Shown here: piece after piece, positions 27,649 through 39,605 of the stretch
How positions within the stretch are numbered: the first letter of the stretch is position 1
Layout: each line of letters starts with the position of its first letter
Assembly (NCBI GenBank): GCA_031216445.1
Contig: CM062210.1
Span: 5,204,501 to 5,268,500, forward strand
Source of the DNA: Lateolabrax maculatus
Lineage: Eukaryota; Chordata; Actinopteri; Acropomatiformes; Lateolabracidae
DNA: 64,000 nt
Direction: 5' to 3'
The notes under the pieces: model-generated
What the model saw: the letters and a program-made list of their open reading frames with translations, nothing else
The model's database searches: none
Told to the model about the DNA's origin: nothing
Translations under genes and position numbers: made by a program

Positions 27649-30600
27649 ATGGAGGAACCAGAGGATGACATAGCTGTTATTGGGATTGGATGCAATTTCC
27701 CTGGAGGTATGACTATATTAATAATATCTGATTAATGTTTTTTCCAGTTGTTTTAAGTTAAATTATAGGCATTGTGGTCCATTTTATTTTAGGTGAGGGG
27801 TTGGACAATTTCTGGAGGGTTCTGTTGGACGGGAAGAACTGTGTCGTGGATATTCCCGCAGAGAGGTTTGACACCTCGTCTTGGTATGATGCTGATGATA
27901 GCAAACCTGGAAAAACACAGACAACCAAAGCAGCTCTTATTGAAGGGTAACTATTATCTGTTCAGACTAAGATAAAGTGTTTCTGTTACGACAACTGTGT
28001 GAGGGGGGAAACAAGGATTGGACCCAAATGCACACGACTGAGGCAGACCTGATGCAGTTCAATGATCTAATGACAAAAATGGAGTTACAAAGGCTTACAG
28101 AGTAATGAGGCAGACAAGGGTCAAAACCAGGAAGGTAAACAAATCCAAAAGGGGCAGGCAATACATCCCAAGTCAAGATCATGCAGAGGTTGAAACAGGC
28201 AGGTTAAAGGTTAAGATTTACAGGTAGAACAAAAAGGCATAAAGCACGTGGCAACTTAAACAGTCTGGCAGAGGAACAACAGTTGTTGGCTGGTATATGT
28301 AGTGAGTGTCTGATGAGGGAATGAGATGCAGGAGGGGGCGTGGGCGGGGAAGACTGGGCTACTGAGGAGCAGATGAGGGACGTGGGAACAGGTGTGTAGA
28401 CTGGGGGGGCAGTCAGGTGATGGGGAAAGGAGGGAAAGTCCGAGGGCATCTGGTGGACAACTCGAGGATGGCCTTGAGCAGGGGCAGGGGATGAGGGGAA
28501 GGACTGAGGAGCAGATTGTGACAGTTAATCCTTCTATTGAGAGATGTTTGAATTATGATGGATCTGCTATTTTTTATATTTCAGGTTTAATGAGTTTGAT
28601 CACAAGTTTTTTGGCATCACTGAAGCAGAGGCTGATTTTATGGACCCTCAGCAGAAACTCCTTCTGCAGTGCACATACAGGGCATTAGAAGATGCAGGAA
28701 TCGCCATGGAAAGCATCAGTGGAAGCAGAACTGGAGTTTACATAGGTGACTACAATTGTTTATGATACACTTAAAACTCCAAGCACAAATTCATGATACA
28801 TAAATTGTAACTTGCTCTTCTTTTGTAATGGTATTGCAGGTCTAATGAACAGGGATTACGAGATGCTCCGAAGTATCACTTCCACTACAATAACCCACTA
28901 CAGTGGCACTGGGACAGCAATGAGTGTGGCTGCCAACAGAATTTCCTTCACCTTTAATCTCACTGGCCCTTCTTTTGCCATTGACAGTGCCTGTTCTTCA
29001 TCTCTGGTGGCTCTACATTTAGCCTGCCAGGCTATAAAGCAAGGTATTTGGTTCTCTTTTCCCTAAAAATGCCATGCCTAAAAGCAAGCTAATCAAGGCA
29101 TCACATTTAAATGTTCCATATTTCCTTTCACTCTAGGAGACTGTGAGATGGCTCTGTGTGGAGGTGTCAGCTGTATAATAGAGCCAAGAGTGTTTGTTGC
29201 TCTCAGCAAGGCGAAGATGATCTCACCTGAAGGGACCAGCAAACCTTTCTCTAGCAGAGCAGACGGTTATGGTAGAGGGGAGGGCTGCGGTGTAGTTCTC
29301 CTGAAGCCCCTGAAAAATGTAAGAAAGTATTATGTTTATTTTTCACGGTCATTTCACGTCATTAATAAATTGCATACAGTAGAGATAATAGATTGCCTGC
29401 TAATAGTGTGACTTTCTATACAAAGGCCTTAAAAGACCGCAGCAAAATATGGGGTATCATCAGCAAAACAGCAGTCAACCAAGATGGACACTCAGTCACT
29501 CCAATCACCAAACCCTCCATGACACAACAAGAGGAACTCATGCGCAGAATCTACTCAGAGTCTGACCTTGCAAATGTCCAGTACATCGAGGCACATGGGA
29601 CTGGAACCCCAGTTGGAGACCTAACAGAGGCAGGAAGCATATCAAACGTCATCGCTAAAGCCAAACCTCCTGGTTCAGAGACACTGCGGGTTGGCTCTGT
29701 GAAGGGCAACATTGGACATACAGAATCTGCAGCTGGAGTGGCTGGACTCATTAAGGTTCTCTTAATGATGAAGCATGAGACCATTGTTCCCTCAGTTTTC
29801 TACTCTGAAGAGACTGCCAGTGTAGATGTAAAAGCTCTGCGTATAAGTATTCCGATTAAAGCTGAAAGATGGGACACAAATGGGTCATTAGAAAGGGTAG
29901 CTGGGATCAACAGCTTTGGGTTTGGAGGCACAAATGCACATGTGATTGTAAGAGGGTACAGAGAGACCACCGTTCCCACACAGATCCCAAAAGGCTGTCC
30001 AAAAATCTTTGTAATATCTGCAGCCTCTGAGAACTCATTTATCATGTCCATCACTAACACTCACCAGAGGCTTTGCAGTGATAAAACCGTTGACTTACAG
30101 GCACTGTTATACACTTCAGCATGTGGAAGGAGTCATTCTAGGCACAGATATAGGAAGGCCTTCCCAACATCTTCCCTCTCAGATTTAGAACATCAGCTGA
30201 CATCGGCATTGAAAACAAAGGTTGAGTCAATAAGGTCTGACATCCAGGTGGTCTTTGTGTTTTGTGGAAATGGGGTTGCTTACAGGGGTATGTGCAAGCA
30301 GCTCCTGACGGAGTTCCCTGTTTTCAGAGATAAGGTCAGGGAAGTCAAGAATCTATTCCAGAGTCATAAAAGCATCAGTATCAGTCAATGGCTCGCTGGT
30401 GAGTATGATAATGACGATTTCAGCGAGCCAAATGTTGTCCAGCCTCTTCTTTTCGCGATTCAAGTTGGCATTGCCACTCTCCTAAAGCACTGGGGAGTCA
30501 AACCCGATGCTGTGCTTGGACACTCTGTTGGTGAGGTTGCTGCCGCTCACTGTTCTGGTCTCCTGTCTCTGGAGGATGCGGTGAAAGTGTTGTACTACCG

Positions 30601-33600
30601 CAGTACTCTTCAGAGCAAGGTCACAGGGGGGAAGATGCTTATTGTTAGTAATGTGGCTGTAGAAAAGGTATTAAAAATCCTCCCGGTCTTCTCTGGGAAA
30701 ATTTGTGTTGCAGCGTTCAACAGCCCTCAATCCTGTACTCTGTCAGGGGATGCAGAGGCTATAGACATCCTCCATAAGAGGCTGAAGATTGTGTTCACAG
30801 AGAAAAAGCTCTTCCTCCATGAGTTAGATGTGCCGGCAGCATACCATAGCCATATGATGGATCCTATACTACATGACTTTGAGAAATGTATTGGTCCCCT
30901 GGATGCCAACAACAAGGAGTGCAAACTTTTTTCAACTGTGACTGGAGACAGTTATTCAGATGGGGACTTTGGAACAGGCAGGTACTGGGCAAGAAACATC
31001 CGAGAGCCTGTTTTATTTGAACAAACACTGCGTGCTGCCACCAAAGACAAGCAGTTAAGGAGAAATGTGGTCTTTGTGGAGATTGGACCTCGCAGGGCTC
31101 TACAAAGGAACATACTTGAGACTTTGGGAAATAACGCCATAGTTCTTCCCTCTGTCCAGCCAGGGAGAGATTATGATACAATCTTGTCTACCGTGGTAAA
31201 ATTGTTCGAATTGGGCATCAGTGTGGACTGGCATCGGTTCTACAGGGGTTGTGAGACATTGCCCACCGCTCTTCCAGTCTACCAGTTTGCCAACACGAAG
31301 AAAGAATTGAATTTCAAAGGTGTGACAAAAGGTCATAAATCATCTGCTCTTCCCCCCCATATGCTCATATCCCAAATAAAGCAGGATAACAAAGAGTACA
31401 TGTGCAACCTCTCTTTAGAGACTGCACCATATCTTTGGGAGCATAAAAACAATGGCATTCCCATTGTGCCAGGTGCGTTCTATGTCGAACTAGCTTATGC
31501 CTCAGTGATGGCAAGTTTAAGGCCAAAGAAACCGGTTTCTCTGCTCCGGCTCAGTGTAAGATTTGAGAGTCTGTTTACACTAACCTCAAACTGTCATCAG
31601 TTGAAAGTGACACTCAAACATGCAGAGAATGAGGCATCATTCAAAATACATTCTTCTGTCGCAACACATACCTCCGGCACTTACAGGTGTACAGATGCCC
31701 AAACGCTGTTGGAAGAACCAACCATTTGTCTTGACACGATCTCCCAAAGATGCAAACTGGTTATGAAGAGAAAAGAGATTTATTCCATTCTCTCTCAAGC
31801 TGGATTTGAATATGGCTCTGTCTTCAAACAGCTTGATGATGTGCATTTTGGAGATGAATTCAAGGAAGCTGTGACAGCAATTCAAGTCCCTGGTGAACTT
31901 CTAAAACACCTTCACGACTATTTCATTCACCCTGTGTTGTTGGACTATTTCTTGCAAATGACTGCTGTGGTAGCTATCGGACGGCTAACGGCCAAGCAGG
32001 GATTCCCTTCAGCTATCGATAGTTTAGCCATATCAGGACCACTACAAGAGGAAATGGTCATGTACTTACGAGCCACACAAGAGACTCCAGACTTCCTTGA
32101 TGTGTGTGGTAGCTTTTCAACCACAGGGGGTCATGTGCTGGTGGAACTTAAGGGGGTGAGGATCTCATTTTTGGGCAATTGCTCAACTGTTCTTCAGTCG
32201 TGGTTCTTCCATAATGAAATATGTGCAGTTCCCGACCAGAGAAACTTGCAAAATTGCCAAATAAAAGCAATAGTTTTTGAAGACAAAATTGGCATTGCTG
32301 AAGGACTTAAGCCATACATACACCCAGAGTCAGCACTTGTGGAGAGCAGAGGGCATTGGATGGCAGACCAAGTTCGAAACGTAGTGTTCCACTCACTTAA
32401 CTCCAATGTGGATTTGGAAAATGTTCTCTTCATTTGGGGTGTAGAGGACCTCAGTCACTTGTCATCTGAGAAGTTGTTGGACTGCTTGGTGACTTGCTGT
32501 GAGCTATTTCGACAGATTGTTTTAGCCTTGAAAGAGAGCAAACGATCTTGCACTGTCCATGTCATAACCTATAGATCAACAGAAACGATTGTGGACCGGG
32601 TCAGTCCTGGTTTTGTGCTGTCTGGTTTGACAAGGGCTTGTGCAGCAGAGGTGGCAGGTCTCTCTTTTCACCTGATTGACCTTGCGTCTGTGACCAGTGA
32701 AGACATTCAGATGCTGGTTCATGTCATAAACACCTGCAAACAACAAGAGGTCGTAATCAGCAAAGGGCAAGCATCAACAACAAGAATAGCACAGACCCCC
32801 ATGATAGAAGGGGCTTCATGTGAAGGTGATATGCACTCAGTACATTTGAGCGATTTTGTTCTACAGACAACTGATCCATACAGAATGGCTCACATGTCTG
32901 CCATCCCCAGTGACACAAACGTAAATCCTGTTCAAGAGAAGTCAGTTGAGATTCAGCTAACAAATATATGTGTGCATTCATCCGATTACTTTCCTGTCAC
33001 CACTTCACATTGGAACTTCGGCAAGACAATGTATTGGAACAAGCATACGTCAGAGAATCACAAGCTTCTCGCTTTAGATTTCAGTGGCATTGTCACAGCT
33101 GTCGGGAAAGATGTTCATGATTTAAGAGTGGGGGATCCCATTGCTTCATGTTATCCAGTTGCTGCCACAGCGAAGATTATAATTCCTGAAGCCGTCTGCT
33201 ACAGCACAAAGAGACTTCCGTTTCTGAAAGAGACCCCTTGTTTGTCTTACTTCATACTGGCATGGGAGATCCTGCAGAGAAGACTGTCTAAGGTAAAACA
33301 ACAGCACAGAAAGCTGGTCATTATCTCCTCGAACCCAGCCTCTGCTATGATGAAAGTTTTAGCTCTGACAGCAAACAGGTCTGGCTGGAATGTGTCCTCT
33401 CTGCCAGATTTCAGAGAACCTCTACATTTTGATCAGAGTCATGCATTTGTTTTTCTGCCCCCATTTGATCACTCTTGGCAGGGGATTTATGACAGTGGTG
33501 GTCATGATAGACATGTTATTTTTGTATGTAGCAATCATATGTCATTCTCACTCTCAGCAAACATGTTTGCATTGAAGAGTGAACACATGCATGTGCATAC

Positions 33601-34918
33601 ACTTGATGTGGCTGATGTTCTCCAGAGAGCCAATCTGCGAATTCAAAACAGGAATATCTCTTATTGGCTAATGTCATTAGGCTTTGATAGAGTATCTCTA
33701 CCTTTGAAAAGGGAGACTTTTCAAATATCAAGCACAAAAGAGCCTCAGCCCAATGCAGATGCTGAGTCCTACTTCACAACAAAGACAGTGCAGCAAGTTG
33801 TTCTAGATCACAGAGAATGCGATTGTCCAGTGTCTGAAATCCCTTTGCTTGCAAGGCCTGAACAAGTCTTTAAACAAAGCTGTGTTTATATTGTAACTGG
33901 AGGGCTCTCTGGTTTGGGACTTGAGACAGTAAAGTTCATTGCCCGTAATGGTGGAGGTTGTATTGCAACACTGTCCAGAAGACCTCTGACTGATGAAATG
34001 CAGTTTGAAATGGAACTCCTCCAGAGAAGATATGAGGTGACAATCATGAATGTCCAGTGTGACGTTTCTGTATCTATGCAGGTCGTGGACACAATCTCAA
34101 AGATTGAACAAAGATTCCTCTCTTGTCCAATCAAAGGAGTGTTTCACAGTGCTGCAGTATTACACGATGCGTTGATTGAAACCCTTGATGAGTCCGTCTT
34201 CCGAAAGGTGCTGCAGCCCAAAGTGAGTGGGGCTCTAAACCTTCACTATGCAACACTTCACAACAAACTGGATTTCTTTGTGTGTTACTCCTCCATCTCT
34301 TCATTCATTGGCAATCCCTCACAAAGTAACTACGCAGCAGCCAATTCCTTCCTCGACACATTCTGTCATTATCGGAGACACCTTGGACTTGCTGGACAGT
34401 CCATCAACTGGGGTCCTCTGAACCTTGGACTCTTGTTGAACAAATACCATTTCCAAAAGTTCCTGGAGGCAAAAGGGATGATGATAATGGATGTGTGTGA
34501 CATTCAAGAGGCGCTTGAAAAATGTCTTCTGATAAACAGGCCCCAACAAGTCATATGCAGGTTCAACTTTAAAAATCTTAACATTCATGTACTTTCACAA
34601 AATGCATCCCTCAGAGAACGGCTGTCAGCTTTAGTGGAAATGGAGCTAAAAGATGATATAAAAAATGTTCCCAGGGTTCAGCATTTGTCTTCAGCACATG
34701 AGAGTGTGAGAACAATTGTCAGTGACATCAGCAACGTTAGTGTAGATGAGCTGGACGATAACTCTGCTCTGTGTGCTCTGGGAATTGACTCAATGTTGGC
34801 CATGACTCTGCAGAATAAGATTTTCCAAGAGACAGGCGTGAATGTACCTTTGATTATAATATTGGACCCTGCCAGTACGCTGTCCACTTTGACAACTGTT
34901 GTAATGACTAATAGATAA
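27649..34918 (+). CDS. Type I polyketide synthase, animal FAS-like (copy A)
   Basis: A large multidomain enzyme likely to build a polyketide from acyl-CoA units in the cytosol. Exons: 27649-27706, 27793-27946, 28585-28745, 28840-29043, 29137-29318, 29426-34918; joined length 2,083 aa. KS (8-430): active Cys176 in DSACSSS, His310 (EAHGTGT) and His351 (NIGHTE). AT (about 525-830): Ser620 in GHSVGE, with YHSH in the specificity loop. DH (about 905-1170): His926 in HKNNGIPIVP, and HPVLLDYFLQ. A structural pseudo-KR follows (about 1190-1440; GLTRACAAEVAG). ER-like region (about 1440-1720) begins LDFSGIVTAVG but lacks the glycine-rich nucleotide loop. KR (about 1735-1930): TGGLSGLG, YSSISS, Tyr1889 in SNYAAAN. 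ACP: Ser2042 in LGIDSM. No thioesterase is visible. Often annotated in fish as probable polyketide synthase 1; related fish genes are tied to otolith mineralisation. Its partner is the inverted copy B. Product unknown. Confidence 0.92.
27985..28530. mobile_element. Dispersed repeat inserted in PKS copy A intron 2
   Basis: Most of the 638-base intron is GC-richer, purine-rich sequence. It starts with a phrase like GGACCCAAATGCACACGA and ends in GTGACAGTTAA, with AGGCAGGT/AACAGGCAGG motifs inside. This matches the style of a very common non-autonomous teleost repeat. Its family is not assigned and terminal repeats are not clear. It does not disturb splicing of the gene model. Confidence 0.55.
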
Positions 34919-35170
34919 TTTCATGGACTGCAAATTATTTCATGCGCTCACTGCACTATTTCACCTCTGCGGCATTGTTCTCATAACAGTCAAATTGGCT
35001 ACATTTATATGTAGTAGGCTTGTTTAAGTACAACCTCCACAGTGCTATACTTCTTTCTGATTTCTATAGTAATGTGTATTTTTGTGTTTCTCTCAAATTC
35101 TCTGTAAAATATCTGTACAATAACTGTGATTGCCAGTTTTATGTAATAAAATAATTAAATGCTTAATCAT
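34919..35170 (+). other. 3'UTR of PKS copy A with poly(A) signal
   Basis: A short 3'UTR follows the stop at 34916-34918. The poly(A) signal AATAAA is at 35145-35150, about 230 bases downstream. Confidence 0.55.
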
Positions 35171-35176
35171 GTCTTA

Positions 35177-35201
35177 AATATTGTTGTAGAACAACAATAT
35201 T
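35177..35201. repeat. 11-bp hairpin just after the PKS copy A poly(A) signal
   Basis: Arms 35177-35187 and 35191-35201 are exact reverse complements around a 3-base loop (AGA). A second short dyad (GCAATTTC...GAAATTGC) lies just downstream, near 35222-35241. Confidence 0.8.
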
Positions 35202-35297
35202 ATGTTATTAAACTAGAAAAGGCAATTTCTGAAGAAATTGCGGTGTGAATGCTGACTGCTGAAAGGCTGACGCTAAACTGGATTGTTGAAGTTGAAA

Positions 35298-38200
35298 AAC
35301 AACACAAAACGACAAAAAACAACAAAAACGACACTATAAACAACAAAAATGACAAAAAACGACACTATAAAGAACAAAAAATGACAAAAAACAACAAAAA
35401 CGACACTAAACGACAAAAAACGACACTATAAACAACAAAAAACGACACTATAAACAACAAAAAACGACAAAAAACAACAAAAACGACACTATAAACAACA
35501 AAAAACAACAAAAACGACACTATAAACAATACAAAACGTCAAAAAACGACATTATAAACAACAAAAAACGACAAAAAACATCAAAAACGACACTATAAAC
35601 AACAAAAGACGACAAAAAAACAACAAAAACAACAAAAACGACACTATAAAGTACAAAAAACAACAAAAAAACGACAAAAAACAACAAAAACGACACTAGA
35701 AACGACAAAAAACAACAAAAACGACACTAGAAACGACAAAAGACAACACAAACGACACTATAAACGACAAAAAACGACAAAAAAACGACACTATAAACAA
35801 CAAAAAACGACACTATAAACAACAAAAAACGACAAAAAACAACAAAAACGACACTATAAACAACAAAAAACAACAAAAACGACACTATAAACAATACAAA
35901 ACGTCAAAAAACGACATTATAAACAACAAAAAACGACAAAAAACAACAAAAACGACACTATAAACAACAAAAGACGACAAAAAAACAACAAAAACAACAA
36001 AAACGACACTATAAAGTACAAAAAACAACAAAAAAACGACAAAAAACAACAAAAACGACACTATAAACGACAAAAAACGACAAAAAAACGACACTATAAA
36101 CAACAAAAAACGACACTATAAACAACAAAAAACGACAAAAAACAACAAAAACGACACTATAAACAACAAAAAACAACAAAAACGACACTATAAACAATAA
36201 AAAACGACAAAAAAGGACATTATAAACAACAAAAAACGACAAAAAACAACAAAAACGACACTATAAACAACAAAAACGACAAAAAACGACATTATAAACA
36301 ACAAAAAACGACAAAAAACAACAAAAACGACACTATAAACAACAAAAGACGACAAAAAAAACACAAAAACGACACTAGAAACGACAAAAAACAACAAAAA
36401 TGACAAAAAACAACAAAAACGACACTATAAACAACAAAAAACGACATTATAAACAACAAAAAACGACAAAAAACAACAAAAACGACACTATAAACAACAA
36501 AAACGACAAAAAACGACATTATAAACAACAAAAAACGACAAAAAACAACAAAAACGACACTATAAACAACAAAAGATGACAAAAAACGACAAAAAACAAC
36601 AAAAACGACACTATAAAGTACAAAAAACGACAAAAAAACGACAAAAAACAACAAAAACGACACTAGAAACGACAAAAAACAACAAAAACGACAAAAAACA
36701 ACAAAAACGACACTATAAACAACAAAAAACGACAAAAAACGACATTATAAACAACAAAAGACGACAAAAAACAACAAAAACGACAAAAAACAACAAAAAC
36801 GACACTATAAACAACAAAAAACGACAAAAAACGACATTATAAACAACAAAAAACGACAAAAAACAACAAAAACGACACTATAAACAACAAAAACGACAAA
36901 AAACGACATTATAAACAACAAAAAACGACAAAAAACAACAAAAACGACACTATAAACAACAAAAGACGACAAAAAAAACACAAAAACGACACTAGAAACG
37001 ACAAAAAACAACAAAAATGACAAAAAACAACAAAAACGACACTATAAACAACAAAAAACGACATTATAAACAACAAAAAACGACAAAAAACAACAAAAAC
37101 GACACTATAAACAACAAAAACGACAAAAAACGACATTATAAACAACAAAAAACGACAAAAAACAACAAAAACGACACTATAAACAACAAAAGATGACAAA
37201 AAACGACAAAAAACAACAAAAACGACACTATAAAGTACAAAAAACGACAAAAAAACGACAAAAAACAACAAAAACGACACTAGAAACGACAAAAAACAAC
37301 AAAAACGACAAAAAACAACAAAAACGACACTATAAACAACAAAAAACGACAAAAAACGACATTATAAACAACAAAAGACGACAAAAAAACGACAAAGAAC
37401 AACAAAAACGACACTATAAAGTACAAAAAACGACAAAAAACGACAAAAAACAACAAAAACGACACTAGAAACAACAAAAACGACACTATAAACAACAAAA
37501 AACGACAAAAACGACACTATAAACAACAAAAACGACACTATAAACAACAAAAAACGACAAAAAACGACAAAAACAACACTATAAACAACAAAAAAACGAC
37601 AAAAACAACACTATAAACAACAAAAAAACGACAGAAAACAACAAAAAACGACGAAAAACAACAAAAACGACACTATAAAGTACAAAAAACGACAAAAAAC
37701 GACACTATAAACAACAAAAAACGACAAAAAACAACAAAAACGACACTAGAAACAACAAAAAACGACAAAAAACGACACTATAAACAACAAAAAATGACAC
37801 TATAAACAACATAAAACAACAAAAATGACACTATAAAGAACAAAAAACGACAAAAAAACGACAAAAAACAACAAAAAACAACAAAAACGACAAAAAACAA
37901 CAGAAAACGACAAAAACGACACTATAAACAACAAAAAACGACACTAAACAACAAAAACGACACTATAAACAACAAAAGACGACAAAAAACGACAAAAAAC
38001 AACAAAATCGACACTATAAAGTACAAAAAACGACAAAAAACGACAAAAAACAACAAAAACGACACTAGAAACGACAAAAAACAACAAAAACAACACTAGA
38101 AACGACAAAAGACAACAAAAACGACACTATAAACGACAAAAAACGACAAAAAACGACACTATAAACAACAAAAAACAACAAAAAACAACAAAAACGACAC

Positions 38201-39261
38201 TATAAAGTACAAAAAACGACAAAAAACGACAAAAAAACACAAAAACGACACTAGAAACGACAAAAAACAACAAAAACGACACTATAAACAACAAAAAACG
38301 ACATTATAAACAACAAAAAACGACAAAAAACAACAAAAACGACACTATAAACAACAAAAACGACAAAAAACGACATTATAAACAACAAAAAACGACAAAA
38401 AACAACAAAAACGACACTATAAACAACAAAAGATGACAAAAAACGACAAAAAACAACAAAAACGACACTATAAAGTACAAAAAACGACAAAAAAACTACA
38501 AAAAACAACAAAAACGACACTAGAAACGACAAAAAACAACAAAAACGACAAAAAACAACAAAAACGACACTATAAACGACAAAAAACAACAAAAACGACA
38601 CTATAAACAACAAAAGATGACAAAAAACGACAAAAAACAACAAAAACGACACTATAAAGTACAAAAAACGACAAAAAAACAACAAAAACGACACTAGAAA
38701 CGACAAAAAACAACAAAAACGACAAAAAACAACAAAAACGACACTATAAACAACAAAAAACGACAAAAAACGACATTATAAACAACAAAAGACGACAAAA
38801 AACGACACTAGAAACGACAAAAAACAACAAAAACGACAAAAAACAACAAAAAACGACAAAAGACAACAAAAAACGACACTATAAACAACAAAAAACGACA
38901 AAAACGACACTATAAACAACAAAAACGACAAAAAAGGACACTATAAACAACAAAAAACGACAAAAACGACACTATAAACAACAAAAGACGACATAAAGAA
39001 CAAAGAACGACAAAAAACGACAAAAAAGCGACAAAAAAACAACAAAAAACAACAAAAAAGACACTATAAACAACAAAAACAACAAAAAACGACACTATAA
39101 ACAACAAAAAACGACAAAAAACAACAAAAACGACACTATAAACAACAAAAAACGACACTATAAACAACAAAAACGACACCATAAACAACAAAACACGACA
39201 AAAAACGATACTATAAACGACAAAAAACAACAAAAACGACAAAAAAGCGACAAAAAAACGG
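35298..39261 (+). repeat. 4-kb A/C-rich tandem array (ACGACAAAA / ACTATAAACAACAAAA units)
   Basis: The array is built from a few recurring words: ACGACAAAA, AACAACAAAA, ACGACACTATAAAC and AAGTACAAAA. The plus strand is nearly free of T except in CTATAAAC, ATTATAAAC and AGTACA, and nearly all G sits in CpG. Lines I counted hold about 3-5 CpG per 60 bases, far above a typical vertebrate background, together with many TATAAA words. Units are irregular in order, with larger duplications inside. Long open frames on the minus strand across the array are translations of the repeat, not genes. It lies exactly between the converging PKS genes. Confidence 0.95.
36188..37352. repeat. 617-bp higher-order duplication inside the array
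   Basis: The stretch 36188-36735 recurs at 36805-37352, a shift of 617 bases. Minus-strand translations of 36292-36735 and 36909-37352 are identical over 147 codons. A separate smaller duplication with a 365-base shift links sequence from about 35521 to that from about 35886. These are recent segmental expansions of an older array. Confidence 0.85.
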
Positions 39262-39267
39262 AAATTG

Positions 39268-39605
39268 TCTAAATATTATGAATGGGACATAAAAGTTGAA
39301 TAAATGTGCGTATGTATAAAAGATCTTCAAGATTTTGTGGTTTGAATAGAGATCACACCTGAAAGTATGAATGAGCAGATTAGACTTGAAAAATGCTTGA
39401 AAAAGTCTAAAAATTTCAAAATCCTGTGTGTGTGTTTGTTTGTCACGCGAACCAACTGCTGTTACCTGCCGTCTCAGTCCTTGGTCAGACTAGACTAGAA
39501 AAGTTGTAAATGGTGTAAATTTTATGAATGGGAGTTAAAAGTTGAATAAAACTAAGACTGTATAAAAGATGTACAAGATTTTCTGGTTTGAATAAAGTTT
39601 ACATA
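39268..39605 (+). repeat. Imperfect direct repeats flanking the array
   Basis: A block of about 80-100 bases starting near 39270 (TATTATGAATGGGA...AAAGTTGAATAAA...GTATAAAAGAT...GGTTTGAATA) recurs near 39510 with several changes. The sequences on both sides of the array have the look of one dispersed repeat interrupted by the tandem expansion. Confidence 0.5.

Noticed and set aside
28204..28449. Proline-rich minus-strand reading frame inside PKS copy A intron 2
   Set aside because: It lies in a dispersed repeat and has no support as a gene.
36292..36735. Long minus-strand open frames in the tandem array coding for Phe/Val/Leu-rich 'membrane proteins'
   Set aside because: They are direct translations of the GTTTTTGTTG-type repeat, recur at the repeat spacing, and have no start context or family resemblance.
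35298..39261. CRISPR-like array
   Set aside because: There are no fixed-length repeats with unique spacers, and the host is a vertebrate.
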